Below are positions 9,432 to 18,285 of a DNA stretch of 64,000 nucleotides, one piece after another. Numbering within the stretch: position 1 is the first letter of the stretch; each line of letters starts with the position of its first letter. The translations under genes and the position numbers were made by a program. This DNA comes from Lachnospiraceae bacterium (GTDB lineage: Bacteria; Bacillota; Clostridia; Lachnospirales; Lachnospiraceae). The DNA lies in assembly GCA_024682555.1 (NCBI GenBank), contig JAIKZD010000114.1:1-64000 (forward strand), read 5' to 3'. The notes beneath the pieces are model-generated. The model was not told the DNA's origin. It did no database searches and saw nothing but the letters and a program-made list of their open reading frames with translations.

Positions 9432-10211
9432 TCAGGTCCGGCCTGCGGGACTTGCACCCTGATATTCGGAAGGATTCAATCCCGTGATCTTTTTGAATAT
9501 GGTGGAAAAATAGGCAATATCCCGGTAGCCCACAAGCTCGGCAACCTCGTATATCTTATGCTTTCTGCTCTTTAACAGCTTCATGGCCGTCCTTATCCTG
9601 TATCTTGTGATATAGGCATTGACCGTATAGTCGGTCTCTTTTTTGAAAATATGGCTTAAGTGGCTTTCGCTTAAGTCTATTGCCTCCGCTATGGATCTGA
9701 TATTTATGTCGGGATCGGAGAGATGCTCTCCTATATAATCAAGGGCATCCGAAACATACTTGGATTTACCCGTTCTTACAAGTGCATTGCGGGAAAGCAC
9801 TTCCTCTTCATGTTTATCATCCGCATTCTGCTTGTGCTTTGTAAGCACGTCCCTTATCCTTATGATCGCCTGCTCAAGATCCCCGTCGTCATAGGGTTTT
9901 AACAGATAATCCGCGGCACTGTATTTTACGGCCTGCTGGGCATAGGAAAATTCGTTATATGCGGATAAAAAGATGACATAGGTCTTGTCTCCCTCTTCCC
10001 TTAAGCGCTTTAACATCCCGATCCCGTCCATCTTGGGCATCCTTATGTCGCTTATGACTATGTCCGGCCTGTATTTTCTGATGACCTCCAGACCTTCCTC
10101 CCCGTTTGACGCCTCGGCTACCACCTCACAGTCAAGGGAAGCCCAGTCCGTTTCCAGTACTATTCCGTTTCTTACCACATTTTCATCATCTATGACCACT
10201 ATCTTAAGCAT
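9432..10211 (-). CDS. YesN-type response regulator (receiver + AraC DNA-binding domain)
   Basis: Cytosolic transcription regulator of 259 residues. The receiver domain is at 1-120 with acidic pair DDE (9-10), phospho-acceptor Asp55 in ISDIRMPKMDG and Lys in LLKPYDDG. A short linker leads to an AraC-type double helix-turn-helix (about 158-255: SESHLSHIFKKE and GYRDIAYFSTIFKK). I set the start at 10211 (MLKIVVIDDE), with a G-rich ribosome site just upstream; the open frame 90 bases further up lies inside the kinase gene. The gene overlaps the kinase stop by 8 bases, implying translational coupling. It probably activates the importer operon that begins at 9216 and may also control the GH94 unit. 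Confidence 0.92.
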   Translation of the reverse strand: MLKIVVIDDENVVRNGIVLETDWASLDCEVVAEASNGEEGLEVIRKYRPDIVISDIRMPKMDGIGMLKRLREEGDKTYVIFLSAYNEFSYAQQAVKYSAADYLLKPYDDGDLEQAIIRIRDVLTKHKQNADDKHEEEVLSRNALVRTGKSKYVSDALDYIGEHLSDPDINIRSIAEAIDLSESHLSHIFKKETDYTVNAYITRYRIRTAMKLLKSRKHKIYEVAELVGYRDIAYFSTIFKKITGLNPSEYQGASPAGRT

Positions 10212-11916
10212 TTTCTGCCCCCCTGCCGTTATTGTCCTTATCATGCCTGACCGGAAGCTCCAGTGTGATACGGACGCCTCCTTCCTTAAGGTTCTCGGCA
10301 TGAAGCCCGTAATTCAGTCCGTAATGCAGACGGATTATGGTATCCACATTGTAAAAGCCGATATGACCCTTCAGTTTTTCCCTGTCCCTTTCATTCAGGG
10401 TCTTAAGCATCTCCTCATCCATGCCGCAGCCGTTGTCTTCCACATCAATTATAAGCCTGCCTTCCTTTTCGTAAACATTTAAGAATATATATCCGTCATT
10501 TCTGTCCTTAAGGCCGTGTACTATGGCATTTTCAACGATCGGCTGCAGTATGAGTTTGGGGACTATGCATTCCTCAAGCTCCATGGGAAGCTCGATATCA
10601 AATGAAAAACTGTCCGAAAACCTGATCTTCTGTATTTCCACATAATTTTCCACAAGCTTAAGCTCATCGGACAGCGGAACAAAAACGTCCGCACTGATAC
10701 TTGCCCTTAGTATTTTGGCAAGGGCTGATGAGAGGGTTGCAAGCTCCGGTATATGATTGGCCTTTGCTATCCATTTGATGGAATCAAGGGTATTATACAG
10801 AAAATGAGGATTTAACTGAGCCTGCATCATGGCGATGTTGCTGTCGGAGAGTTCCTTCTGCTGCCTGGATCTTAACTCCACATAGAGCTTTAAAGCCTGG
10901 GTCATGTCATCAAAATCCCTGGCAAGCTGTCCGAATTCATCCGGTCTTTCGCTGTTCATCCTGATGGACAGATCCCCTTCCCTGACTTTTCCCATGGCTT
11001 CTGTCATCTTTTTAAGAGGGATCATCAGGCGGTTACTCAAAAACTGCGCCACTATAAAGCTTAAGATGAGAACGCCGCCGGTACTTGCAAGAATTACCAT
11101 AAGCATTGTTCTTTTAAGGCTTTCTGTAAAAACCTCCTCTTTTCCCATCACAAGATGAAGTCCTCTTCCTTCCATTTCATACAGAAAGAACCCCGGATCC
11201 TCTTCTTTTCCCTGATATCCGTAAAACATCCTGTCGTGGATCTTTGCCGCAAGACCTGTCTCCCCGGCCGCCGCAGCGGAATATATCTCTTCGAAAAACT
11301 CATCAAGGATCACCATTTCACTGTTCCGGGAATGGGTTATGTTAAGGATCTCCTCTATGTTTTCCTTCCTGATCCCAGCCACCACATATCCGATACAGGA
11401 ATCATCCTCGGTTATGGCTCTTGCCATGCATATGGCGGTATCATCATTATCAACCTCATAAACCGCATTTTTTAAGATAACCTTGTCGGGGTGGGTCCTT
11501 GCGGTCTTAAGGATCCCCCAGTAAACAGGCTGCGTCTCCATGGGATCCGATTCCGCGGTAGTCAGAATACAGTTTCCCTCTTCGTCATATACATAAAAGA
11601 AGGTTCTCTCCCTCACGGTTTCCGTCAGCTTGTACAGCTGATTGTAGGCTTTTTTTATTATCCAGCTGTCTGTCTCGTCAAGGCTGTTTATGATCTTCCC
11701 ATCATTAAGTACCGCATAGATAACGGTCTCGATCTCACAAAAAAAAGCATCAAGAGTCCCTGCAGTCTCAGACAACTCCAGACTGCATTCTTTTTCATGA
11801 TCGTATTCAAGCTTTCTGTGAACCGCATTAATAAGAACAACACCCGACACTATGAGAGTGATGAGTGCGATGGCAAAAAAACTTATAAAGAGTTCGCTTC
11901 TGAATGATCTTTTCAT
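10204..11916 (-). CDS. YesM/LytS-type sensor histidine kinase
   Basis: Membrane sensor kinase of 570 residues. It has TM1 near 9-31, an extracytoplasmic sensing region of about 235 residues, TM2 near 270-293, HAMP near 294-347, a His_kinase domain with QLNPHFLYNTLDS (phospho-acceptor His371), and a HATPase domain with VEDNGCGM and an N-box around PIVENAIVHGLKD. It lies between an FbpA-like binding protein (14 bases upstream) and its cognate YesN-type regulator (overlapping 8 bases). That arrangement resembles three-component sensing, where a binding protein presents ligand to the kinase. The importer genes lie directly downstream. The ligand is not evident. Confidence 0.93.
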   Translation of the reverse strand: MKRSFRSELFISFFAIALITLIVSGVVLINAVHRKLEYDHEKECSLELSETAGTLDAFFCEIETVIYAVLNDGKIINSLDETDSWIIKKAYNQLYKLTETVRERTFFYVYDEEGNCILTTAESDPMETQPVYWGILKTARTHPDKVILKNAVYEVDNDDTAICMARAITEDDSCIGYVVAGIRKENIEEILNITHSRNSEMVILDEFFEEIYSAAAAGETGLAAKIHDRMFYGYQGKEEDPGFFLYEMEGRGLHLVMGKEEVFTESLKRTMLMVILASTGGVLILSFIVAQFLSNRLMIPLKKMTEAMGKVREGDLSIRMNSERPDEFGQLARDFDDMTQALKLYVELRSRQQKELSDSNIAMMQAQLNPHFLYNTLDSIKWIAKANHIPELATLSSALAKILRASISADVFVPLSDELKLVENYVEIQKIRFSDSFSFDIELPMELEECIVPKLILQPIVENAIVHGLKDRNDGYIFLNVYEKEGRLIIDVEDNGCGMDEEMLKTLNERDREKLKGHIGFYNVDTIIRLHYGLNYGLHAENLKEGGVRITLELPVRHDKDNNGRGAENA

Positions 11917-11929
11917 CTTCCGGTCTTTT

Positions 11930-13003
11930 CTATTCTTCCCCTGTTTTCCCCATATTTTCCTCCCACAGGCTCATTATCTCTTCCCTGTGTCTGTTAGAGT
12001 ACTCTATATCGTAAAATACCTCTCCGGGTATCTCCGAGGATTCAAAGTCCGTCCTGACGCTCCTTCGAAAGAGTTTGTCCTCGAGCAGATGCTGTACATC
12101 ATCACTGACGATGAATTCCATAAATTTCTCGGCATTTTCCCTGTTCTCTGCATTCTTTATCATGGCACAGCCGTCGGGAAGCGCACAGGTGGATCCGGAG
12201 GGATATATCATCTCAATATCCGTATTTTCAAGCTTTTTCATCAGTGCATTCTCTTCAAGAACTATGCCCGTCATCTTGTTTCCGCCGGCCACATCCTCAA
12301 CAATGGTGGCCGAACTGCTTGATAAGTCTCCCGCCAGATTCCCGGTGAATTTTTTTACGGTCTCCTCTGCACCATAACCTTCATCCGACATTTCCTGCAT
12401 CAGCATCGATAAGGCTGTATAGGCAGATCCGCTTTTTACCGGATCCGCAAAGGCTATCTCGCCCTTCCATTTGTAATCCAGAAGCTGCCCCCAGGTCCTT
12501 GGGGCTTCCGAAGGCATTACCCGCCTTGTGTTATATACAAAAACTATGGGAAGCTTGGAAAATACGGTATAGGAATTGTTTTCCGAGGCATAGGTCTTAT
12601 CAAGCTTTTCGCTCTGTGAGGTCTCATAGGGTTCAAAACAGTCCTCATAGGCCCTCAGGCTGTCAACACCCCCGCCAAACATGATATCTGCGCTGTTTTC
12701 GCCGGTTTCCCCGGCTATCCTTGCAAGCAGTTCATTGGTACCGCCGGTTACCACATCTACCCAGATCCCGCTTCTTTCCTCAAATTCCCTGATGATGGGT
12801 CTGTATATTGACTCCTTGTGGGAGGTATATATTATCAGACGTTTTTTCTCATTAAGGACCTGGGATTCGCTGCCCGCGGAAGCACAGGCATCAAAGACAG
12901 GGAGGATCAATGAGAGCATAAGTATCAGCATCTTTTTTATCATGCCCGTCCGGCTGTTTGCTCTATTCTGTTTATTTACATATCTTTTTCCGAACATATT
13001 CAT
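11930..13003 (-). CDS. FbpA/PgtC-like extracellular solute-binding protein
   Basis: Binding protein of the iron/aminoethylphosphonate/phosphoglycerate type (COG1840-like), 357 residues. The mature part begins LIIYTSHKESIYRPIIREFE, a typical first strand, and contains ADIMFGGG, the RTWGQLLDYKWKGEIAFADP block and SGSAYTALS. An N-terminal hydrophobic segment ends VFDAC, a poor lipobox (Asp at -2), so lipoprotein processing is uncertain. Two starts are possible: ATG at 13003 and ATG at 12943 (MIKKMLIL); the second gives a more conventional signal peptide, but neither has a strong ribosome site. It heads the kinase-regulator operon rather than the permease operon, so it is more likely a sensing partner (as proposed for PgtC) than the main transport receptor. 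Ferric, sugar phosphate and phosphonate ligands all occur in this family. Confidence 0.82.
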   Translation of the reverse strand: MNMFGKRYVNKQNRANSRTGMIKKMLILMLSLILPVFDACASAGSESQVLNEKKRLIIYTSHKESIYRPIIREFEERSGIWVDVVTGGTNELLARIAGETGENSADIMFGGGVDSLRAYEDCFEPYETSQSEKLDKTYASENNSYTVFSKLPIVFVYNTRRVMPSEAPRTWGQLLDYKWKGEIAFADPVKSGSAYTALSMLMQEMSDEGYGAEETVKKFTGNLAGDLSSSSATIVEDVAGGNKMTGIVLEENALMKKLENTDIEMIYPSGSTCALPDGCAMIKNAENRENAEKFMEFIVSDDVQHLLEDKLFRRSVRTDFESSEIPGEVFYDIEYSNRHREEIMSLWEENMGKTGEE

Positions 13004-13082
13004 TACCGTTCTTTAGATCCCATCCTCCCCGTTCGTTTTCGGATTATCCCGGAAAATCCCTCTTATATCGGAGGGAAACTGC

Positions 13083-14816
13083 TTATTTCACACCGGAAGA
13101 CAGATAATAATATCTGGCATAGGTCCCGTCAAGCTCCATAAGCTCCCTGTGGGTCCCTCTCTCGGTGATCCCCGTATCTTCTATCACAAAGATCTCATCT
13201 GCATTTCTGATGGTTGAGAGACGATGGGCTATCGTTATCGTGGTCCTGTTTTCCGAAAGATCTTCAAGACTTTTCTGGATATACTCTTCACTCTCATTAT
13301 CAAGAGCGCTGGTGGCCTCATCAAGTATCAGTATCGGAGGGTTCTTTAAAAATATCCTTGCTATCGAAATCCTCTGCTTCTGTCCGCCCGAAAGCCTTGT
13401 TCCTCTCTCTCCCACACAGGTGTCATATCCCTGCGGCAGACTCATTATGAATTCATGTATGTTTGCTTTTTTAGCCGCCTCGATTATCGCATCATCGCCG
13501 GCTTCGGGATCTCCATAGGCTATGTTTTCCTTTACCGTGCCGTCAAACAGATATACATCCTGCTGGACTATCCCGATGGCCTGACGCAGACTTTTGAGTT
13601 TTATATCCCTTATATCCTGTTCTCCGATGGTTATCTTCCCGCCTGTAATGTCATAAAATCTCGGGATCAGTGAACAGATCGTTGTCTTTCCGCCTCCCGA
13701 TGGTCCCACCAGTGCAACGGAGCTTCCGGACTTTACCTTAAAGGATATCCTGTCAAGCACCACATCACTTTCCTCATAGGAAAAGCTCACATTTTCAAAC
13801 TCTATGTCTCCCCTTGGATCCTTAATGTCTTCCGCATCCTCCTTGTCCGTTATCTCAGGCTTTATGCTTATCAGATCAATAAAACGTCTGAATCCCGACA
13901 TTCCTTTCTGCAGCATCTCAGTAAGCTCCACCAGTATCTGTATCGGGCTTACAAAAACGCCTATATAGAGCGCATACATGGCAAGATCCGCAACATTCAT
14001 CTTTCCCTTTGCGATAAAATATCCTCCCGCCACCAGAGTCACCGAATAGATCATGCCCGTGAAAAAGGTATTTCCGGAATGAAACAGCGCCATTGCTATA
14101 TAATTGTCATGCTTGGAATCAAGAAAGGCCTCATTTCCGCGGGAAAACTTCTCTTCCTCCACCTCTTCATTTGTAAAAGCCTGTACCACCCTGATACCGG
14201 AAAGAGAATCATTCAGGGATGCATTGATATTGCCGATCTTTACCCTGTTATCCGCAAAGGTCTCCCTCTGCCTCTTTCTCTGGAGATTTGCGACTATGAT
14301 CATCACAAGGATGACAAGTAAAAGGATCATTGCCAGTTCCTTCTGTATGATAAAAAGAAAAACAAAGGATCCGATAAGCTTGATAAGTGAAATAAACAGA
14401 TTCTCCGGTCCGTGGTGTGCAAGCTCGGATATGTCAAACAGATCGGATATGAGTTTGCTCATCATCTGGCCGGTATTGCTCTTATCATAATATGAAAAAG
14501 AAAGCCTTTCATAATGTTCAAAAAGCTCTCTTCTCATGTCCCTCTCCATCATGGCTCCCATCATATGCCCCTGACAGGTCACGTAGTACTTGCAGAGGGT
14601 CTGTATGACGTAGGCGGCAAGCAGTAACAGCGCTATATACGGAAGTGCGTGTAATATGGCTTCTTTATCCTTTGTATACAAAGTCCGGGTCAGTGCCCTT
14701 AAAAACTGGGGATAAGCTATATCCACTGCGCTTATCACGACCGCACAGAAGAGATCCGTGAAAAATATGGCCCTGTAGGGTCTGTAATAGGGAATGAACC
14801 TCTTAAGTATATTCAT
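13083..14816 (-). CDS. ABC exporter, MsbA/LmrA-type half transporter
   Basis: 577-residue half transporter expected to dimerise. The N-terminal transmembrane domain has six helices (about 1-300); the nucleotide-binding domain has Walker A GPSGGGKTT, Q-loop Gln in VQQDVYLF, signature LSGGQKQR, Walker B ILILDEATSALD and H-loop in IAHRLSTI. All catalytic residues are intact. The start ATG overlaps the murG stop by four bases (ATGA), so the two are translationally coupled. Substrate is unknown; lipid, lipid-linked intermediates, peptide and drugs are all handled by this family. Coupling to murG allows a cell envelope role, but such pairings can be incidental. Confidence 0.92.
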   Translation of the reverse strand: MNILKRFIPYYRPYRAIFFTDLFCAVVISAVDIAYPQFLRALTRTLYTKDKEAILHALPYIALLLLAAYVIQTLCKYYVTCQGHMMGAMMERDMRRELFEHYERLSFSYYDKSNTGQMMSKLISDLFDISELAHHGPENLFISLIKLIGSFVFLFIIQKELAMILLLVILVMIIVANLQRKRQRETFADNRVKIGNINASLNDSLSGIRVVQAFTNEEVEEEKFSRGNEAFLDSKHDNYIAMALFHSGNTFFTGMIYSVTLVAGGYFIAKGKMNVADLAMYALYIGVFVSPIQILVELTEMLQKGMSGFRRFIDLISIKPEITDKEDAEDIKDPRGDIEFENVSFSYEESDVVLDRISFKVKSGSSVALVGPSGGGKTTICSLIPRFYDITGGKITIGEQDIRDIKLKSLRQAIGIVQQDVYLFDGTVKENIAYGDPEAGDDAIIEAAKKANIHEFIMSLPQGYDTCVGERGTRLSGGQKQRISIARIFLKNPPILILDEATSALDNESEEYIQKSLEDLSENRTTITIAHRLSTIRNADEIFVIEDTGITERGTHRELMELDGTYARYYYLSSGVK

Positions 14817-15877
14817 TTCCGGTTTTCCTCTATCAGCCTCATTATCGTGTCAATGGCATCATTCTGTGTGCTTTTTCCCATGTTCTCCCTGAAACGGTCC
14901 TTGTTTGCATACAGCTCTATGATCTTTTCATAAAGGGCTTCACCCGTGATGTCATCTTCCGAGAGCATGAGGGAATACCCCTGTCTTTCAAAGGATCCCG
15001 CATTTAAGATCTGGTCTCCCCTTGAGGCCTGAGCCGAAAGGGGTATCAGAAGGTTTGGCTTCTTAAGGGCCAGAAACTCGCAGATCGCATTGGCTCCGGC
15101 TCTTGAGACCACAATATCGGCCAGGGCGAACATATCCTTTAACTCATCCTTGATATATTCATACTGATGATAACCCGCTACATTTAAAAGAGACTCATCA
15201 ACCTTTCCTTTTCCGCATAAATGGATGATGTCAAAATCCCTGAGGAGCCTGTCAAGAATGGATCTTACCGCCAGATTTACCGCCACGGCCCCGAGGCTTC
15301 CGCCTATAACGAGGATCACGGGCTTATTTCCTTTGATCCCCGTAAATTCCATGGCTTTACTTCTGTCTCCGCTCTTTAATTCCGCCCTTATGGGAAGACC
15401 GGACAAAACGGCCTTGTCCCCGGGGAGCTTCGCCATGGTCTCAGGGAAATTGCAGCAGATCTTTGCCGCAGCGGAAAAGCAGAGCCTGTTTGCAAGACCG
15501 GGGGTCATATCGGATTCATGGATGATGACCGGTACCTTATTTCTCTTTGCGGCCCTTACAACCGGGACCGTTACGTATCCTCCCTTTGAAAAAACGATGT
15601 CGGGCTTTATCTCTTTTATCAGGCGATCCGCCTCAAAGAATCCCTTTATCACCCTGAAGGGATCGGTCAGATTTTTAAGTGAGAAATATCTTCTGAGTTT
15701 CCCGGAAGAAATGCCGTGATAGGGTATGTCATAGTCCTTAATGAGGGATCTCTCTATCCCGTTCTTCGATCCTATGTATTCCACCCTGTATCCTTTTTCG
15801 GAAAGTGCGGGCAGCAGGGCGATATTGGGGGTCACATGACCTGCGGTTCCCCCTCCCGTAAGTACTATAGTCTTCAT
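14813..15877 (-). CDS. murG: UDP-GlcNAc:lipid I GlcNAc transferase MurG
   Basis: Peripheral membrane glycosyltransferase that adds GlcNAc to lipid I to make lipid II for peptidoglycan. The N-terminal loop LTGGGTAGHVTPN, the second glycine-rich loop IGGSLGA near 195-201, and the UDP-GlcNAc-binding stretch with VVSRAGANAICEFLALKKPNLLIPL near 257-280 are classic MurG (GT28) features. The 354-residue length is normal. It is not in a dcw cluster here but precedes an ABC exporter with a 4-base overlap. Many Clostridia carry murG away from dcw or have paralogues, so this could be a second copy. Confidence 0.93.
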   Translation of the reverse strand: MKTIVLTGGGTAGHVTPNIALLPALSEKGYRVEYIGSKNGIERSLIKDYDIPYHGISSGKLRRYFSLKNLTDPFRVIKGFFEADRLIKEIKPDIVFSKGGYVTVPVVRAAKRNKVPVIIHESDMTPGLANRLCFSAAAKICCNFPETMAKLPGDKAVLSGLPIRAELKSGDRSKAMEFTGIKGNKPVILVIGGSLGAVAVNLAVRSILDRLLRDFDIIHLCGKGKVDESLLNVAGYHQYEYIKDELKDMFALADIVVSRAGANAICEFLALKKPNLLIPLSAQASRGDQILNAGSFERQGYSLMLSEDDITGEALYEKIIELYANKDRFRENMGKSTQNDAIDTIMRLIEENRK

Positions 15878-16034
15878 ATTCTTCTCATCCTTTTCATATC
15901 ATCATTCCGTGTTTTATGTATTTTCGCACGTTTGGCGGGTTTTGTACATAATGTTTTAATAATCTTTTTATAATTCGGATTATCATGATTTGATATTATG
16001 GTAGGGATAAAGCGAGCATAATGGAGAGTATTTC

Positions 16035-17117
16035 ATGAAGCTTAAGAAAAAGCTTATTTACATGGCCTGTTTCGTGGGACTCTGTCCCATTGCATTAATG
16101 GCGATATCCATCCTGACCATAGATCATTTTGAGATCAAGATCAAAATGTTCTACATGATAGTGCTCACGGCTCTTTTCATGGCCGTGACTACCGCTTTTT
16201 TCGTAAAAAGCTTTTACAAATATGTTATCGGTCCCGTACAGAAGCTTTACAAGGCCATGGATGAGATAGCATCGGGGAATCTGGATTATTCCATACATTC
16301 GGATGGTGATGACGAGATAAGCTCTCTGTTAAACAATTTCGACGACATGAGGCAGAGGCTTAAATCCTCGGCGGAGGAAAAGATCACCTACGATAACGAT
16401 AACAGGGAACTGATAAGCAATATCTCCCACGACTTAAAGACCCCCATAACCTCCATAAAAGGATATGTTGAAGGTATCATGGACGGGGTGGCGGACACTC
16501 CCGAAAAGATGGATCGGTACATAAAGACCATCTACAACAAGGCAAACGAAATGGATTCACTCATAAACGAGCTGACTCTGTATTCAAGGATAGACACCAA
16601 CCGCGTGCCTTACAGCTTCCACCGTATCAATATCGCGGACTTCTTTGATGACTGCGTTGAGGAGATAGGCTTAGACCTGGAATCAAAGAACATAAAGCTG
16701 AATTATTCCAACAACGTGGATAAGAGCACTAGGATCATCGCCGATCCCGAACAGCTTCGAAGGGTGATCAGCAATATAATAGGCAATTCCATCAAATACA
16801 TGGAAAAACCGGAAGGAAACATAAGCATCAGGATATTGGACAACAATGATTCCGTTCAGATAGAGATCGAGGATGACGGCAAGGGAATATCGCAAAAGGA
16901 TCTACCCAACATTTTCGATCGTTTTTACAGAACTGATACTTCAAGGAATTCACTCCATGGCGGCAGCGGCATAGGACTTTCCATAGTGAAAAAGATAATA
17001 GAGGATCATGGCGGATACATCTGGGCCACCGGAAAGGAAGGCGTGGGTACCACCATTCATTTTATTTTAAGGAAATACGAGGAGGCAGATATCCATGAGC
17101 AAAATACTGATAATTGA
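16035..17117 (+). CDS. OmpR-family sensor histidine kinase
   Basis: Membrane kinase of 360 residues. TM1 is near 7-29 and TM2 near 39-57, with an external loop of fewer than ten residues, so it likely senses within the membrane or through partners. HAMP is near 60-113, HisKA has NISHDLKTPITS (His132), and HATPase has DDGKGI, FDRFYRTD and GGSGIGLSI. It overlaps the downstream regulator by 23 bases, indicating coupled translation. The 157-base region before it is AT-rich and faces murG. It resembles VanS/ResE-type kinases in plan; the signal is unknown. Confidence 0.93.
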   Translation: MKLKKKLIYMACFVGLCPIALMAISILTIDHFEIKIKMFYMIVLTALFMAVTTAFFVKSFYKYVIGPVQKLYKAMDEIASGNLDYSIHSDGDDEISSLLNNFDDMRQRLKSSAEEKITYDNDNRELISNISHDLKTPITSIKGYVEGIMDGVADTPEKMDRYIKTIYNKANEMDSLINELTLYSRIDTNRVPYSFHRINIADFFDDCVEEIGLDLESKNIKLNYSNNVDKSTRIIADPEQLRRVISNIIGNSIKYMEKPEGNISIRILDNNDSVQIEIEDDGKGISQKDLPNIFDRFYRTDTSRNSLHGGSGIGLSIVKKIIEDHGGYIWATGKEGVGTTIHFILRKYEEADIHEQNTDN

Positions 17118-17784
17118 AGATGAACAGGCCATCGCCGAGCTTGAAAAGGATTACCTCGAGCTTTCGGATTTCGAGGTCACCATAGAAGGCGACGGTGAAA
17201 AAGGACTGAAAAAAGCCCTGGAAGGGGATCCCGATCTGGTGATACTGGATCTGATGCTTCCCTCCGTGGACGGCTTTGAGATATGCAAGGAAATCAGAAA
17301 AAAGAAGGATATTCCCGTTATCATGGTCTCCGCAAAAAAGGATGACATTGACAAAATAAGAGGTCTCGGACTCGGCGCGGATGATTATATGACCAAACCC
17401 TTCAGCCCCAGTGAGCTGGTGGCCAGGGTCAAGGCTCATCTTGCAAGATATGAAAGACTTGTGGGCAGCAACCCCAATGCCAATGAGATAATAGAGATAC
17501 GGGGTCTCAAGATCGACAAGACAGCAAGACGGGTATATATAGACGGTGAGGAAAAGGTATTTACCAACAAGGAATTCGATCTTCTGACCTTCCTTGCACA
17601 GAATCCCAATCATGTTTTCACAAAAGAGGAGCTATTCCGGAAGATATGGGATATGGATTCCATCGGCGATATCGCCACGGTCACCGTTCACATTAAAAAG
17701 ATACGCGAAAAGATAGAATTTGATACTTCAAATCCCCAATATATAGAAACCATATGGGGTGTGGGCTACAGATTTAAGATCTGA
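17095..17784 (+). CDS. OmpR/PhoB-type response regulator
   Basis: 229-residue DNA-binding regulator. The receiver has acidic pair EDE (8-10), phospho-acceptor Asp52 in VILDLMLP and Lys in MTKPFSP (about 101). A winged-helix DNA-binding domain occupies about 130-229, ending in the usual VWGVGYRF-like motif (here IWGVGYRF). The ribosome site GGAGG lies nine bases before ATG, inside the kinase gene. The last codons form one arm of an inverted repeat that probably ends the transcript. Partner of the upstream kinase; targets are unknown. Confidence 0.93.
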   Translation: MSKILIIEDEQAIAELEKDYLELSDFEVTIEGDGEKGLKKALEGDPDLVILDLMLPSVDGFEICKEIRKKKDIPVIMVSAKKDDIDKIRGLGLGADDYMTKPFSPSELVARVKAHLARYERLVGSNPNANEIIEIRGLKIDKTARRVYIDGEEKVFTNKEFDLLTFLAQNPNHVFTKEELFRKIWDMDSIGDIATVTVHIKKIREKIEFDTSNPQYIETIWGVGYRFKI

Positions 17785-17808
17785 AGACTGATGCACCCCA
17801 TATGGTTT
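17747..17808. terminator. Large inverted repeat between convergent genes (bidirectional terminator candidate)
   Basis: Perfect 15-bp arms (17747-17761 AAACCATATGGGGTG and 17794-17808) separated by 32 bases. The left arm is coding sequence for the regulator's IWGVG motif; the right arm lies past its stop and just before the HIT gene stop. There is no clear T tract, so it may act by pairing convergent transcripts rather than by intrinsic termination. Confidence 0.5.
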
Positions 17809-17815
17809 ACGGATC

Positions 17816-18226
17816 TCATTGTTTTATCCTGTCAAGGATCTCCGCCTGCTCTTCCTTCGAGGGTTTGGTAGGTTTCCAGGCTATGTGCTGGCCGTCGTTT
17901 TTATACCTCGGGATCAGATGGATATGGAAATGGAATACGGTCTGTCCCGCAGCTTCACCGTTATTCTGTACAATGTTAAAACCGTCGCAGCCTAACTTTC
18001 CGGTAAGGGAGGCTGCCATTTTTTTTGCAAGCTTAAAGGCTTTTCCTTCCGTTTCTTCATCTATCTCATAGATATCCGCAAAATGATCCTTCGGAAGTAT
18101 CAGGCAGTGTCCCTTTGTTGCGGGAGACGCATCCATGATCACCGAAAATTCTTCATCCTCATATACCATGTTTGTGGGGATGTCCCCGTTTGCAAGCTTG
18201 CAGAAAATACAGTCTTCTTTCTTCAT
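17816..18226 (-). CDS. HIT-family nucleotide hydrolase/transferase
   Basis: Small cytosolic protein of 136 residues with the histidine triad FHFHIHLIPRY near the C-terminus (His-x-His-x-His), N-terminal DCIFCKLANGDIP with a possible zinc CxxC, and HCLILPKDHFADI. Members hydrolyse dinucleoside polyphosphates or nucleoside phosphoramidates. The ribosome site AGGAGA is about eight bases upstream. It is the last gene of a probable minus-strand unit headed by transketolase and is 59 bases from the flavodoxin-SCP2 gene. Confidence 0.92.
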   Translation of the reverse strand: MKKEDCIFCKLANGDIPTNMVYEDEEFSVIMDASPATKGHCLILPKDHFADIYEIDEETEGKAFKLAKKMAASLTGKLGCDGFNIVQNNGEAAGQTVFHFHIHLIPRYKNDGQHIAWKPTKPSKEEQAEILDRIKQ

Positions 18227-18285
18227 GTTCTTTATTCTCCTGTCTCCGGCTGATCCTGTTTCATAAGGGGCATCTTCTTCCGGTT

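Noticed and set aside
13017-13082. Terminator between the ABC exporter and the FbpA-like gene
   Set aside because: Only a 5-bp stem (CCCTC/GAGGG) with weak T-rich flank is visible; not strong enough to list as a terminator.
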